Shown piece after piece: positions 44,980-53,959 of a stretch of 64,000 nt of DNA; position 1 is the stretch's first letter, and the number at the start of each line of letters is the position of its first letter. Below the pieces are notes generated by a model. The model was given only the letters and a program-made list of their open reading frames with translations, searched no databases and was not told the DNA's origin. Origin of the DNA: an uncultured Moraxella sp. (lineage in GTDB: Bacteria > Pseudomonadota > Gammaproteobacteria > Pseudomonadales > Moraxellaceae); contig CALTTC010000003.1 in NCBI GenBank assembly GCA_943908425.1, positions 84,419 through 148,418 on the forward strand, read 5' to 3'. Both the position numbers and the translations under genes were made by a program.

Positions 44980-45123
44980 TCAGCCCACACCGATGTTTTT
45001 ATTATGCCATAAACCATCACCATAATTTATCAACCACAGCGTTCCAACAACAGCAAATAAAATCAAGCCATAAAAATACCAAGCAATCCCAAACAGCAAG
45101 ACAGCAAATATTACTGACATCAT
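44980..45123 (-). CDS. Candidate 47-residue membrane protein
   Basis: A short ORF begins with two ATGs at 45123/45120 and reads MMSVIFAVLLFGIAWYFYG, then LILFAVVGTLWLINYGDGLW, ending HNKNIGVG and TGA. It is almost wholly hydrophobic with a charged tail, giving two short or one long membrane segment. It starts 15 bp after the stop of the PHP-domain gene on the same strand, so it could be co-transcribed. There is no clear ribosome binding site, which lowers confidence. The rest of the 330-bp gap towards the racemase shows nothing else. Confidence 0.45.
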   Translation of the reverse strand: MMSVIFAVLLFGIAWYFYGLILFAVVGTLWLINYGDGLWHNKNIGVG

Positions 45124-45138
45124 TTATTATTAGCAGAC

Positions 45139-46062
45139 CTATAAACGAAACCTCTCCCACACCCCAGTCTGCCCAACATTCAACGTAGGCACTTGCCCAA
45201 GTTTACGCCATGGCATACTTGCGCCGTGAAAATCACTACCTACGGATACCAATAACGCATTGCTAGCAATCGCCCTATCTATCATTTGACGCGTGCTTTT
45301 GGGCTCACTATCACTGGGTAGCTCACAGCCATCGCCACCCATCTGTGCAAAATCAGCAATCAGCCTTCGCACTCTAGTTGCCGACAAGCCATAACGTGTC
45401 GGATGGGCTAGCACGGCAAGTCCACCACAGCGGTGAATTAACGCTACCGCTTCTGGCATTGTTGGGCTATCTATAGCCACGTAGGCAGGCTTACCATCCG
45501 CCAGATATTTATCAAATGCCTCTTGCGTGGCTTTGACCAGCCCAAGCTCGTTTAACACCTGAGCGATATGTGCCCGCCCTAAGGTATTAGCGTTGCCAGC
45601 AACTTTTTTTAGCACCGCTTGCCACAAGTACTCCACGTCATGCTCTAATAGCTTTGCCAGTTTTTCTACCATTTGGCGCGCGCGAACCCCACGGCTAATT
45701 TGCGTGCCTTGCAAGGCGTGTTGCATGGTCGCTGTATCTTGTATATCCAACCCCACGACATGAATAATCCGCTCTGCACCTTGATTATGCTTATTATAAC
45801 CGCCCAACAGCGTATGACGACAGCTTACCTCCACGCCAGCAATTAGGCGGATATTGTTTGTTTGGTTAGCGCTTAATTGCTGGCAATTTGTCTTGGCAAC
45901 ATTCACTTGATTAAAATCTTGCTCAATGGACAAATAACCCGCCATCGTATCGTGGTCAGTAATCGCAAGCATGGTAATACCCGCCTCACTTGCTAATGCG
46001 ACCAGCTGCTCGGGGCTTAAAGTGCCATCCGATGCGGTGGTGTGACTATGTAAATCCAACAT
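45139..46062 (-). CDS. PHP-domain phosphoesterase (RNase AM / TrpH-YciV family)
   Basis: Metal-dependent 5'-3' phosphoesterase; the E. coli relative (YciV, RNase AM) trims rRNA 5' ends and acts on 3',5'-bisnucleotides. The 307-residue protein has the four PHP motifs: DLHSHTTASDGTL, ITDHDTMAG, GVEVSC, and C-terminal VLAHPTRYGL with GSDFHGASMPWRKLG. A Gln/Asn-rich insertion (NCQQLSANQTNN) lies before the third motif. It is placed 61 bp downstream of ftsZ with a terminator between, in the position often held by lpxC. Confidence 0.9.
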   Translation of the reverse strand: MLDLHSHTTASDGTLSPEQLVALASEAGITMLAITDHDTMAGYLSIEQDFNQVNVAKTNCQQLSANQTNNIRLIAGVEVSCRHTLLGGYNKHNQGAERIIHVVGLDIQDTATMQHALQGTQISRGVRARQMVEKLAKLLEHDVEYLWQAVLKKVAGNANTLGRAHIAQVLNELGLVKATQEAFDKYLADGKPAYVAIDSPTMPEAVALIHRCGGLAVLAHPTRYGLSATRVRRLIADFAQMGGDGCELPSDSEPKSTRQMIDRAIASNALLVSVGSDFHGASMPWRKLGQVPTLNVGQTGVWERFRL

Positions 46063-46084
46063 ATCTCCCCTTAATAGTTCAAAG

Positions 46085-46108
46085 AAAAAGCCCCACGTGG
46101 GGACTTTT
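46085..46108 (-). terminator. Terminator after ftsZ
   Basis: A core CCCCACGTGGGG palindrome flanked by A- and T-runs gives a hairpin on the minus strand 15 bp after the ftsZ stop, ending in CTTTTTC. It should end the division-gene transcript before the PHP gene. Confidence 0.7.
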
Positions 46109-46123
46109 GATAATTAATAATTC

Positions 46124-47248
46124 TTAATCGGTCGCCATACGATTGCGCAAATAATCACCAACATCCATTTGCTTTTTGGGCGTACTGACGCGCGGTTGTG
46201 GGGCAGTAGGGGCAACTTGCGGTTGCGCAGTGGCTTGCTGGGTTGGCGCCTTAACCGCTGGGGCGACTTTTGGGCGATCATCTAAGGTAAGTCCTGTGGC
46301 AATCACCGTCACCTCAAAATCATCACCCATCGTCTCATCAATGACGATACCATAAAAGATATCCGCCTCATCAATATTCACCAAGTCTTCAACAATTGCT
46401 GCTACTTCGGCAGGATCCTCCATGGTTAGCACGCCTTTCATGCTAACAAGCAAGCCCTTAGCGTTTTCTAAGCGTAAATTATCAGTCAAAGGAGAGCGAA
46501 TGGCTTTTTCGGTGGCTTGACGCGCTCTATCATCACCGCTAGCGCGCCCAATGCCCATCATAGCGTGACCCTTGGTTTCTTTCATTAGCGTACGCACGTC
46601 ATTAAAGTCAAGGTTGATTGTGCCTACACTACGAATAGCACGCACAAGCCCATCTACTCCCGATAACAACACATCATCGGCTTTTTTAAACGCCTCAATC
46701 ACTGTTAGGTTGCGATAGACGCTTTGCACTTTTTCGTTCGGCACTGTAACAATAGAATCCACATAGTTGCCGAGTTGCTCAATACCATCTTTGGCAGCAC
46801 GCGCCCGTTTTCCGCCTTCAAATTTAAACGGCGTGGTCACCACTGCCACCACAAGCTTATCCAACTCTTTGGCAATGCGAGCAATAACAGGGGCAGCACC
46901 CGTACCTGTACCGCCACCCATGCCAGCGGAGATAAAAATCATATCATATTCTTGCAAAATTGCCTTTAGGTCTTCTTCGTCATCTTCTGCCGATGCCCGT
47001 CCTACTTCAGGATTACCGCCAGCACCTAGCCCACGCGTTGCTTGCATACCTAATTGAAACTTATTGGGAACTTCTAATTTATTAAGCGCTTTACGGTCAG
47101 TATTGGCACACAAAAAATCCACGCCTGCCACACCATTTAACACCATATGTTGCACGGCATTACCACCGCCACCGCCCACGCCAATCACCAGCATTCGCGC
47201 ATCTTCAAAGCTGTCTTGTGGTTCATCCGCCATTGTATATGTTACCAA
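46124..47248 (-). CDS. ftsZ: Cell division protein FtsZ
   Basis: Tubulin-like GTPase that forms the Z-ring. The 374-residue protein has GVGGGGGNAVQHM, the tubulin signature GGGTGTGAAPVIA, the T7 loop NLDFNDVRTLM, a Pro/Gln/Ala-rich linker, and a C-terminal tail with DVGDYLRNR. Start: a TTG at 47248 (reading MVTYTMADEPQ) lies 5 nt after a strong GGGAGG; the ATG at 47233 lies 20 nt from it. The TTG is therefore preferred, with 47233 as the alternative. It is downstream of ftsA with a 125-bp gap. Confidence 0.96.
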   Translation of the reverse strand: MVTYTMADEPQDSFEDARMLVIGVGGGGGNAVQHMVLNGVAGVDFLCANTDRKALNKLEVPNKFQLGMQATRGLGAGGNPEVGRASAEDDEEDLKAILQEYDMIFISAGMGGGTGTGAAPVIARIAKELDKLVVAVVTTPFKFEGGKRARAAKDGIEQLGNYVDSIVTVPNEKVQSVYRNLTVIEAFKKADDVLLSGVDGLVRAIRSVGTINLDFNDVRTLMKETKGHAMMGIGRASGDDRARQATEKAIRSPLTDNLRLENAKGLLVSMKGVLTMEDPAEVAAIVEDLVNIDEADIFYGIVIDETMGDDFEVTVIATGLTLDDRPKVAPAVKAPTQQATAQPQVAPTAPQPRVSTPKKQMDVGDYLRNRMATD

Positions 47249-47373
47249 AATATCCTCCCAAATCTTGCTTTATCAAAAATTTTTAACGCAGTTAGCCAAG
47301 ACCTAATACGCCTATACTATTAAACCATTAAATACCCCTACTTGGCAAGTAGTTTTGTCGCTTTAGTCCAAAA

Positions 47374-48675
47374 TCAAGCGTGACGGTGTAGCCAATTAAG
47401 CAAAGTTTGCTTGTAGCGGTGCAGGGCTTGCCACAACTTAGAACGCTCGGCTGTCGGCTCATAAATGTCTTGTTCACGGCGCAACTCATCGTTTAAATCA
47501 TATAGTAGCGCCCCAAATGCTGGATAGAGCTTGCGGTTATTTATTTCAAACCCTAAAGTCTTGATTTGTTCATCTTGTAGGCGCTCTTTATGAAGGGTTA
47601 TTTGCGGATTGCTATTAGCTAAATGCACAGGCATCCGTAGGGTTTTTTTGGTGTAGGCGACCATACCTTGCATTTGTGCACCGCCGCCAGCTAGCACTAT
47701 ACCTGCATCACAGAATTCTTTGGGGATACTTTTACTATCCATATAAGCAACAATGTCACAAAACACTTGGCGATAACACTGCTTGATAATTTGGTTTAAT
47801 TTATCGCGATGAACCACGGTATTTTGCCCATCTTTTTGGGCGTTGGCAAAGTCGGTTTTGTCGTTAATTTCCCCCAAGGTGCCGTACTGACGTTTTAGAC
47901 GCTCGGCTTCTTTATAGGAGATGTTGCACTGCTTGGCAAGCTCTGTGGTCACGTCATCACCCCCCCAAGCAAACACGCCGGTAAGCAGTAGCACTTCATC
48001 TTTATAAACACAAATATTGGTGACTTTAGCGCCAATATCGATGAATAATACTCCGCTCTTACGCTCATCAGGCATCAAGCAGTAAGTCGCCCCCGCCACC
48101 ACATCAAAGACAACGCTATTGACCTCAATGACCTCTTGCACCACGTTATAGATACCGTTTAGAATTTCTGCCGGCAATGCCATCAAATGATAACTTGCCA
48201 CCAATTGGCGCACACCCGTCATGCCAAGCGCATCTTTGACACTTTGAGTATCGTCATTTAACCAAATCATTTGCGTGGCAAATTGCGTTAAATAGTACTC
48301 ACTTGCCACAAATTTTTCTTTAGCAAAGCTTAACGCTTGCGACATATGTCCGCTATCCACCGGCAATTCTGGGTCAAGCGTGACTTGCCCTAGCACGTTA
48401 TCGCTCATCAAAGCGGTACTTGTGACACATACCACCACATTTTCAATACGCAATCCTGAGCGCTCTTCGGCTTCTTGAATGGTTTTTTTGATGGCGCGCA
48501 CAAGATTATCACGGTGCAAAACTTTGCCCGCAAAAAAACTATCGGTACTCACAGAGCTGACCACCGCAAGCTCTATGTGCTGTCCACAGGGACTTTTGGC
48601 AGCAACCACCGTATGAACAGCTGTGGAGCTTAAATGAACGACAACAGAAGGATTGTAGGTGGTTTTAAATTTCAT
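47374..48675 (-). CDS. ftsA: Cell division protein FtsA
   Basis: Actin-like protein that tethers FtsZ to the membrane. The 433-residue sequence shows the SHS2-type 1C domain, VLFIDIGAKVTNICVYKD (phosphate loop), GGDDVTTELAKQCNISYKEAERLK, GIVLAGGGAQMQGM, and an amphipathic C-terminus (LHRYKQTLLNWLHRHA) for membrane binding. The start MKFKTTYN at 48675 is preferred over the ORF start at 48711. No ribosome site is clear. The spacer to ftsQ is 197 bp and structured, unlike the short gaps usual in this cluster. Confidence 0.94.
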   Translation of the reverse strand: MKFKTTYNPSVVVHLSSTAVHTVVAAKSPCGQHIELAVVSSVSTDSFFAGKVLHRDNLVRAIKKTIQEAEERSGLRIENVVVCVTSTALMSDNVLGQVTLDPELPVDSGHMSQALSFAKEKFVASEYYLTQFATQMIWLNDDTQSVKDALGMTGVRQLVASYHLMALPAEILNGIYNVVQEVIEVNSVVFDVVAGATYCLMPDERKSGVLFIDIGAKVTNICVYKDEVLLLTGVFAWGGDDVTTELAKQCNISYKEAERLKRQYGTLGEINDKTDFANAQKDGQNTVVHRDKLNQIIKQCYRQVFCDIVAYMDSKSIPKEFCDAGIVLAGGGAQMQGMVAYTKKTLRMPVHLANSNPQITLHKERLQDEQIKTLGFEINNRKLYPAFGALLYDLNDELRREQDIYEPTAERSKLWQALHRYKQTLLNWLHRHA

Positions 48676-48726
48676 TAATAAACTTTGATAAATCGCCCAA
48701 CATAGGCACACAATAAAAAATAAGGC

Positions 48727-48853
48727 ATTGTTAAATTAGAATACTTTTTGAGCTTTCGTGTTTTTCCCACAGTTTATTAAATGCTTGAAAAAGTATGGTG
48801 CTTTCAAAAAATTATTTAAATATATGTTTAAAAATATATTTCTAATTAACAAT
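48727..48853. repeat. Imperfect inverted repeat and nested hairpins between ftsQ and ftsA
   Basis: ATTGTTAAATTAGAA (48727-48741) pairs with TTCTAATTAACAAT (48840-48853) with one bulged A, and GG/CC pairs extend it outward. Nested inside, ATACTTTTT (48741-48749) pairs within GCTTGAAAAAGTAT (48783-48796). The 197-bp spacer holds no ORF. Confidence 0.65.
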
Positions 48854-48872
48854 ACCAAAAATAATTAAGCGC

Positions 48873-49616
48873 TTATAACTGCTCTTGCCGTTTTTTGGTT
48901 AAGCTAAAGCCGTTTTTGTAGCGTAAATCGGCACTGGCAATCTGTGATAATGTCAATGGCAAGCTGTCGTTTTTTAATAGCTGGCTAAAAGCGTAGAGCT
49001 TATCATCCACACGCTCATAATCTACCGTCAAGCGCAAGCCATTATTAAAACGCACAAGCCACGTCTCACGCGGAGTCAAAATCACGTCCTGCACCGATAA
49101 ATTCACTGGCGCAAACCACGCATTTAGTTGATAAACCTGCGCCATAATACGCTTAGCATCCTCTGGTGCACCATAGACATCAATGCGTTTATCGCTATTT
49201 AGCTCGCTTGGCGTCGCTGGCACAAAGACCTCGCCTGAGATATCCAATAAATGCTCACTGCCAAAATTGGCAACCGCCACTCGTGGGATAACCTGCACCA
49301 CAATACCCCGTTGCCAATCACGGCTTACCTGCACCGACTGCACCCACGATACCGCCGCGACTTTATCGGCGATTTGTTGCAGGTCAGCGCCATAGAAGCT
49401 TTGCTCGCCCAACTGTTCAGTCACCGCTGTTAAAGCAGATACTTGTGTTGCACTTATATTTGCTGAATCAAGCACAATCGGACTGGTCGTTTTTTGTCGC
49501 CCAAAATGCACGGCAAGCCCAAGCATTAACGCAAAAAGCAACCAAAACAGTAGCGTTTTACCTTGATAAATACGGTGCACCACGGCACCTGTTTTGCTGT
49601 TACTACTGCCGTTCAT
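48873..49616 (-). CDS. ftsQ: Cell division protein FtsQ
   Basis: Bitopic membrane protein that scaffolds the divisome with FtsB and FtsL. The 247-residue protein has a short cytoplasmic tail, one helix (LLFWLLFALMLGLAVHFG, about 22-40), a POTRA domain (about 60-130, with VAAVSWVQSVQVSRDWQRG) and the FtsQ/DivIB beta domain with VDVYG-like and VDYERVDDKLYAFSQ segments. The ATG at 49616 follows GAGTGGGG closely; a GTG at 49634 lacks a ribosome site. It lies between ddl and ftsA as in other gamma-proteobacteria. Confidence 0.9.
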   Translation of the reverse strand: MNGSSNSKTGAVVHRIYQGKTLLFWLLFALMLGLAVHFGRQKTTSPIVLDSANISATQVSALTAVTEQLGEQSFYGADLQQIADKVAAVSWVQSVQVSRDWQRGIVVQVIPRVAVANFGSEHLLDISGEVFVPATPSELNSDKRIDVYGAPEDAKRIMAQVYQLNAWFAPVNLSVQDVILTPRETWLVRFNNGLRLTVDYERVDDKLYAFSQLLKNDSLPLTLSQIASADLRYKNGFSLTKKRQEQL

Positions 49617-49796
49617 ACCCCACTCTTTTATCACAAAACGCTATCTTTGACATAGCTTGCTATAACCTATTCTATCTTAACGCATTTTTATCCTAAACAA
49701 AAGTTTTGGACGGCGACGACCAACCTTCTTTACATAAGTTTAATAAAACTTAATAATAGCGAGATAATCTGCACAAAACACGCAACATTTAGCCGA

Positions 49797-50705
49797 TCAT
49801 AGTGTCTGCGCTAAAATCGCCACGCACAACATCGCAAAATCCATACCCACCGCTTTGGCTGCCATTGGCACAAGGCTATGGCTTGTCATTCCCGGCACGG
49901 TATTTAACTCTAATAAATACAATTTGCCATCAATATCTTTTAAAAAATCTACACGCCCCCAACCTGTACCACCCACCGCCAAAAAGGCTTGCTTGGCAAG
50001 GGCTTGCATTTGCTGTTCTTGCTCGGCAGTCAAATCTGACGGACATTCATAAACGGTATCATTGCGCAGATATTTGGCATCATAATCATAAAATTTACCA
50101 TTTGGGATAATGCGAATGCTCGGCAAGGGCGTATCACCCACGATAGACAAAGCGTATTCCCCCCCTGTTAGGGCTTTTTCTGCCAAAATCTCGCCGTGAT
50201 ACTGCTTAAGTGTGGGATAAATTTTGGCAAGCTCGCCTGCTGTTTCTATCATCGTAACGCCAACACTACTCCCTTCGGCGGCAGGTTTCACAAACAGCGG
50301 TAAACCCAGCGTATGCTCAACTTTGGCAAAATCGCTGTCATCATTTAAGACCACATAAGGCACATTTGGTAGCCCCAATGCTTGCCAAATAAGACGGCAA
50401 CGAAATTTGTCCATCGCAATAGCACTTGCTAACACGCCACAACCTGTATACGGTACGCCCAGTCCATCGCACACGCCTTGCAATCCGCCATCTTCACCAA
50501 ATGTACCGTGCAATACATTAAACACTCGGTCGTAGTCTTGTAGTCTTGTAATATCGGTGGTACTTGGGTCAAAATGGTGGGCGTCTATACCTTGTGCTTG
50601 TAGTGCGGTCAATACCGCCTGACCACTAGCCAGCGATACGGCTTTTTCACTGCCTGTACCGCCACATACCACCGCCACTTTGCCAAATTTATCATTAACG
50701 CCCAT
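49797..50705 (-). CDS. ddl: D-alanine--D-alanine ligase
   Basis: ATP-grasp enzyme that joins two D-alanines for the MurNAc pentapeptide, using D-Ala from Alr at 20.8 kb. The 302-residue protein has VVCGGTGSEKAVSLASG, NVLHGTFGEDGGLQG, KPAAEGSSVGV, GWGRVDF and LELNTVPGMTSHSL (metal and D-Ala sites). The ATG at 50705 has AAAGGGGC upstream. It is placed between murC and ftsQ with spacers of 180-221 bp. Confidence 0.95.
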   Translation of the reverse strand: MGVNDKFGKVAVVCGGTGSEKAVSLASGQAVLTALQAQGIDAHHFDPSTTDITRLQDYDRVFNVLHGTFGEDGGLQGVCDGLGVPYTGCGVLASAIAMDKFRCRLIWQALGLPNVPYVVLNDDSDFAKVEHTLGLPLFVKPAAEGSSVGVTMIETAGELAKIYPTLKQYHGEILAEKALTGGEYALSIVGDTPLPSIRIIPNGKFYDYDAKYLRNDTVYECPSDLTAEQEQQMQALAKQAFLAVGGTGWGRVDFLKDIDGKLYLLELNTVPGMTSHSLVPMAAKAVGMDFAMLCVAILAQTL

Positions 50706-50926
50706 TATCGCCCCTTTATCATTTAACAAAATAAATCATCTGTTTCGCTTAAACTATGTTTACTCTATATTATTTGGTTTAAATTGTTATTTAACTTAAA
50801 TCGCTTGGCTTGGCTTATTTAGTTTGACTTGTGTTTCATTAAAAAAAATAACCAATCAGCCAACCCTTATTCAAGTGATAAGCCCACGTGATAAGCCTTA
50901 AATTAAATAACATAAATCAAATAACA

Positions 50927-52378
50927 TCAAGCCAAATATAAGCCATTTTCTGCCAGTGCCACACACAGCTGACCGACATTGCCCGCCCCTTGTGTTACCA
51001 AAATATCGTCAGGTCTTAGGGTAACTTTTAGCACTTGTTCAATTTCTTTTTGATTACTGACATCAAGCACAATGGGGTCAATCTGCCCACGTTCACGCAA
51101 CGAGCGTGCCAAATCATCGCTACTTGCCCCAGCAATCGGCATCTCACCTGCCCCATAAACGTCAAGCAGTAGCAATTTATCCACTTGCGACAATTCGCTC
51201 ACAAACTCATTAAAACAATCTCTTGTGCGACTAAAGCGGTGAGGCTGAAACATCATCACCAATCGCCGTTTGGGGTAGCTTTGACGGATTGCCCGAATGG
51301 TTGCTGCCACTTCGGTTGGGTGATGCCCATAATCATCAATCAGCACCACATCGCCATCGCCTACTGGGTAACTGCCATTAAATTCAAAGCGTCTGCCCAC
51401 GCCAGAAAAATTAGCGACCGCTCGCTGTATCGCCCCATCGTCCACACCTTCATCGCTTGCCATCGCAATCGCCCCTAGGGCATTATAAACGTTATGCAAG
51501 CCTGGAATGTTTAACACAATCGGCAAGGGCGATTTATCTTTTCGCAACACCTTAAAAGTAGTTCGGTTACCATCAAACACCACATCAACGGCTTGAACAT
51601 CGTTATGATTTTCTAACCCAAACGTCAATACAGGGCGAGCAATGGCATCAATCATCTCATAAAGTCTTGGGTCATCACCGCATAATACCGCCAAGCCATA
51701 AAAAGGCATATTGTGCAAAAATTGAATATACGCCTGTTGCAAATTATAAAAACTATTGCCATAAGTATCCATATGGTCTTCATCAATATTGGTAACAATC
51801 GCCGCCATCGGATACAGCGACAAAAAAGACGCATCGGATTCATCGGCTTCTGCCACCAAATAACGACTTTGCCCCAAGGACGCATTTTTGCCAGAGGCAT
51901 TTAATTTACCACCAATGACATAAGTCGGGTCAAGCTGAGCTTCGGTCAAAATCGTAGTCAATAAACTTGTGGTTGTGGTTTTACCGTGAGCACCTGCTAC
52001 GGCAATGCCGTGGCGATACCGCATAAGCTCACCTAACATATCCGCACGGCGAACCACAGGAATATGCAAGGCTAATGCCGTTTGTACTTCAGGGTTGGTT
52101 TTGTCAATGGCAGACGATACCACCACCACATCGGCAAATTTAGCATTATCACCACAATGCCCAATAAAAACATCAAGCCCAAGCCCTATTAAACGCTCAA
52201 TTACCGCACTGCTTTTAATATCCGACCCTGTGATTTTGTAGCCTTGATTGTGCAGTACTTCAGCGATACCGCACATACCCGCCCCACCAATGCCCACAAA
52301 ATGAATGTGCTTGATTCGTCTCATCTCTGGAATTTCAATCAAGCGTTTGGGCAAGCTATTTTTTGTCGCATTTAGCAT
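50927..52378 (-). CDS. murC: UDP-N-acetylmuramate--L-alanine ligase MurC
   Basis: Adds L-Ala to UDP-MurNAc, taking substrate from the de novo and the MurU routes. The 483-residue protein shows [20 protein letters not shown] (UDP binding), [13 protein letters not shown] (ATP loop), [21 protein letters not shown], and [14 protein letters not shown] with QPHRFSRT. The ATG at 52378 has AAGGA 6 nt upstream, so it is chosen over an in-frame start at 52405. murB, which often follows, is absent; ddl comes next. Confidence 0.96.
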   Translation of the reverse strand: MLNATKNSLPKRLIEIPEMRRIKHIHFVGIGGAGMCGIAEVLHNQGYKITGSDIKSSAVIERLIGLGLDVFIGHCGDNAKFADVVVVSSAIDKTNPEVQTALALHIPVVRRADMLGELMRYRHGIAVAGAHGKTTTTSLLTTILTEAQLDPTYVIGGKLNASGKNASLGQSRYLVAEADESDASFLSLYPMAAIVTNIDEDHMDTYGNSFYNLQQAYIQFLHNMPFYGLAVLCGDDPRLYEMIDAIARPVLTFGLENHNDVQAVDVVFDGNRTTFKVLRKDKSPLPIVLNIPGLHNVYNALGAIAMASDEGVDDGAIQRAVANFSGVGRRFEFNGSYPVGDGDVVLIDDYGHHPTEVAATIRAIRQSYPKRRLVMMFQPHRFSRTRDCFNEFVSELSQVDKLLLLDVYGAGEMPIAGASSDDLARSLRERGQIDPIVLDVSNQKEIEQVLKVTLRPDDILVTQGAGNVGQLCVALAENGLYLA

Positions 52379-52517
52379 AGATATCCTTAAATTGATAACG
52401 GTCAAAAAACTTCGTTCAAACCATTTATGTTAATCAGCCGTTTGGTGATTATTTACTTGGGTTTTTTATTGCTTGGTTTTTTGCTTAAAATTATCGGCAA
52501 ATTTTTAGCTTAAGCCC

Positions 52518-52547
52518 AATGAACTTAAACTCAATGAACTTAAACTC
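52518..52547. repeat. 15-bp direct duplication downstream of murG
   Basis: CAATGAACTTAAACT occurs twice in tandem (52518-52532, 52533-52547) in the 202-bp murC-murG gap, close to the murG stop. No other feature is visible in the gap. Confidence 0.8.
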
Positions 52548-52580
52548 AATAAACCAAGCTATTTGATTTTAATAAACCAG

Positions 52581-53723
52581 TCAATCTGGCTTATCATCAC
52601 CTTGATAAATCATATCAGCAATAACATTTGTGCTGTTTTTATTGGCACAAGCATAGGCATTACTCGCCAGTATTTTACGTTGTTGTGGGTCAAGGCTTGA
52701 TAAAATCTGAGCAAGTCTCTCCCCTGTCAATTCGCTTTGTGGCAACAAAATCCCAGCGTTTTTATCGGTCAAACTTTTGGCATTGGCAGTTTGATGATCG
52801 TCCACCGCTGTTGGCAATGGCACAAATATGGCAGGCACACCAACACAAGCAATTTCACTCACCGTTAATGCACCTGCACGGCACAGCACCACATCTGCCC
52901 ATGCATACGCCTTTGCCATATCGTCAATAAATGCCAACACGTCCACATGATGCTGACTATCAACGGCTATTTTGGCATAATCCGCCTTTAGTGTATCATA
53001 ATGACTTTTACCGCATTGGTGCTTAATTGTTAATGGCATTGGGGCAGTTTTTAATAACGCTAGCACCGCTTGGTTAATCGCCCCAGCACCAAGCGACCCA
53101 CCCAACACCAAAAGCTTCAGCCCCTTTTTTTGCCCATCGCTGTCTGTTGTATAGCGTTCATTAGGCGGTGCTAGATGGCAAATACGCTCACGCACAGGAT
53201 TGCCCACATTAACCATCTTGGCAGTATTCACCCCAAACGCCCCATCAAATCCTTGCAAAACCACTTGGGCAAACCGTGCCAAAATCCGATTGGCAAGCCC
53301 TGCTTTGGCATTTTGTTCGTGGATAATCAAGGGCTTACCCATCAATTTGGCAGCCACCCCCCCAGGCACACTGACATAACCACCAAACCCTACCACAACA
53401 TCAATTTGGTTATTTTGGATAATGGCTTTGGCTGTCTGAACCGCTGTTAGTAGCATTTTTGGCAAGGCAACAAGTCGTCCCACACCCTTGCCACGCACCC
53501 CTTGCATATCAATATGGTGCATCGGATAATGCTTTATCAACGTATTCTCCATACCCATCGGCGTGCCAAGCCAATGCACCACCGCCCCACGGCGTGTTAA
53601 TTCATCAGCAACCGCCAAGGCAGGAAAAATATGCCCACCTGTCCCTGCCGCCATAATCAAAATGGTTGGCACAATGGTTGCTTGGGTTTTTGGTGTTTGT
53701 TTTAACTGTGAATGTTCTGTCAT
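52581..53723 (-). CDS. murG: Undecaprenyl-PP-MurNAc-pentapeptide GlcNAc transferase MurG
   Basis: Peripheral membrane glycosyltransferase that makes lipid II from lipid I. The 380-residue protein has the N-terminal AAGTGGHIFPALAVADEL loop, HEQNAKAGLANRIL, GGSLGAGAINQAVL, and the UDP-GlcNAc site CRAGALTVSEIACVGVPAIF followed by HQTANAKSL. A Gln/Thr-rich lead of about 20 residues precedes the core. It is the first gene of the dcw block in this window; ftsW and murD are not upstream, where gshB is found 236 bp away. Confidence 0.95.
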   Translation of the reverse strand: MTEHSQLKQTPKTQATIVPTILIMAAGTGGHIFPALAVADELTRRGAVVHWLGTPMGMENTLIKHYPMHHIDMQGVRGKGVGRLVALPKMLLTAVQTAKAIIQNNQIDVVVGFGGYVSVPGGVAAKLMGKPLIIHEQNAKAGLANRILARFAQVVLQGFDGAFGVNTAKMVNVGNPVRERICHLAPPNERYTTDSDGQKKGLKLLVLGGSLGAGAINQAVLALLKTAPMPLTIKHQCGKSHYDTLKADYAKIAVDSQHHVDVLAFIDDMAKAYAWADVVLCRAGALTVSEIACVGVPAIFVPLPTAVDDHQTANAKSLTDKNAGILLPQSELTGERLAQILSSLDPQQRKILASNAYACANKNSTNVIADMIYQGDDKPD

Positions 53724-53959
53724 CGTTTATCGCTTATGGTTTATATGACGCTTTGATAAAATACTTTTTGATAAAACATTGATTGTATTGATTGATAAAC
53801 TCGCTTAACACAATCTTACTGTTATAAGCACCGTTACAAGGAGTAAGCAAGCTTGCAATGTAGCTTAGTCAGCAGATATTATCCAAAATAACCCATTAAA
53901 GCCAACAACTTACTTATCTGCTACTCACTTTTTGCGACGATGTTTTGCGATTATGTTAG

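Noticed and set aside
52406..52580. Gene in the murC-murG gap
   Set aside because: Only short ORFs with T-rich low-complexity translation; the stretch is explained by short duplications.
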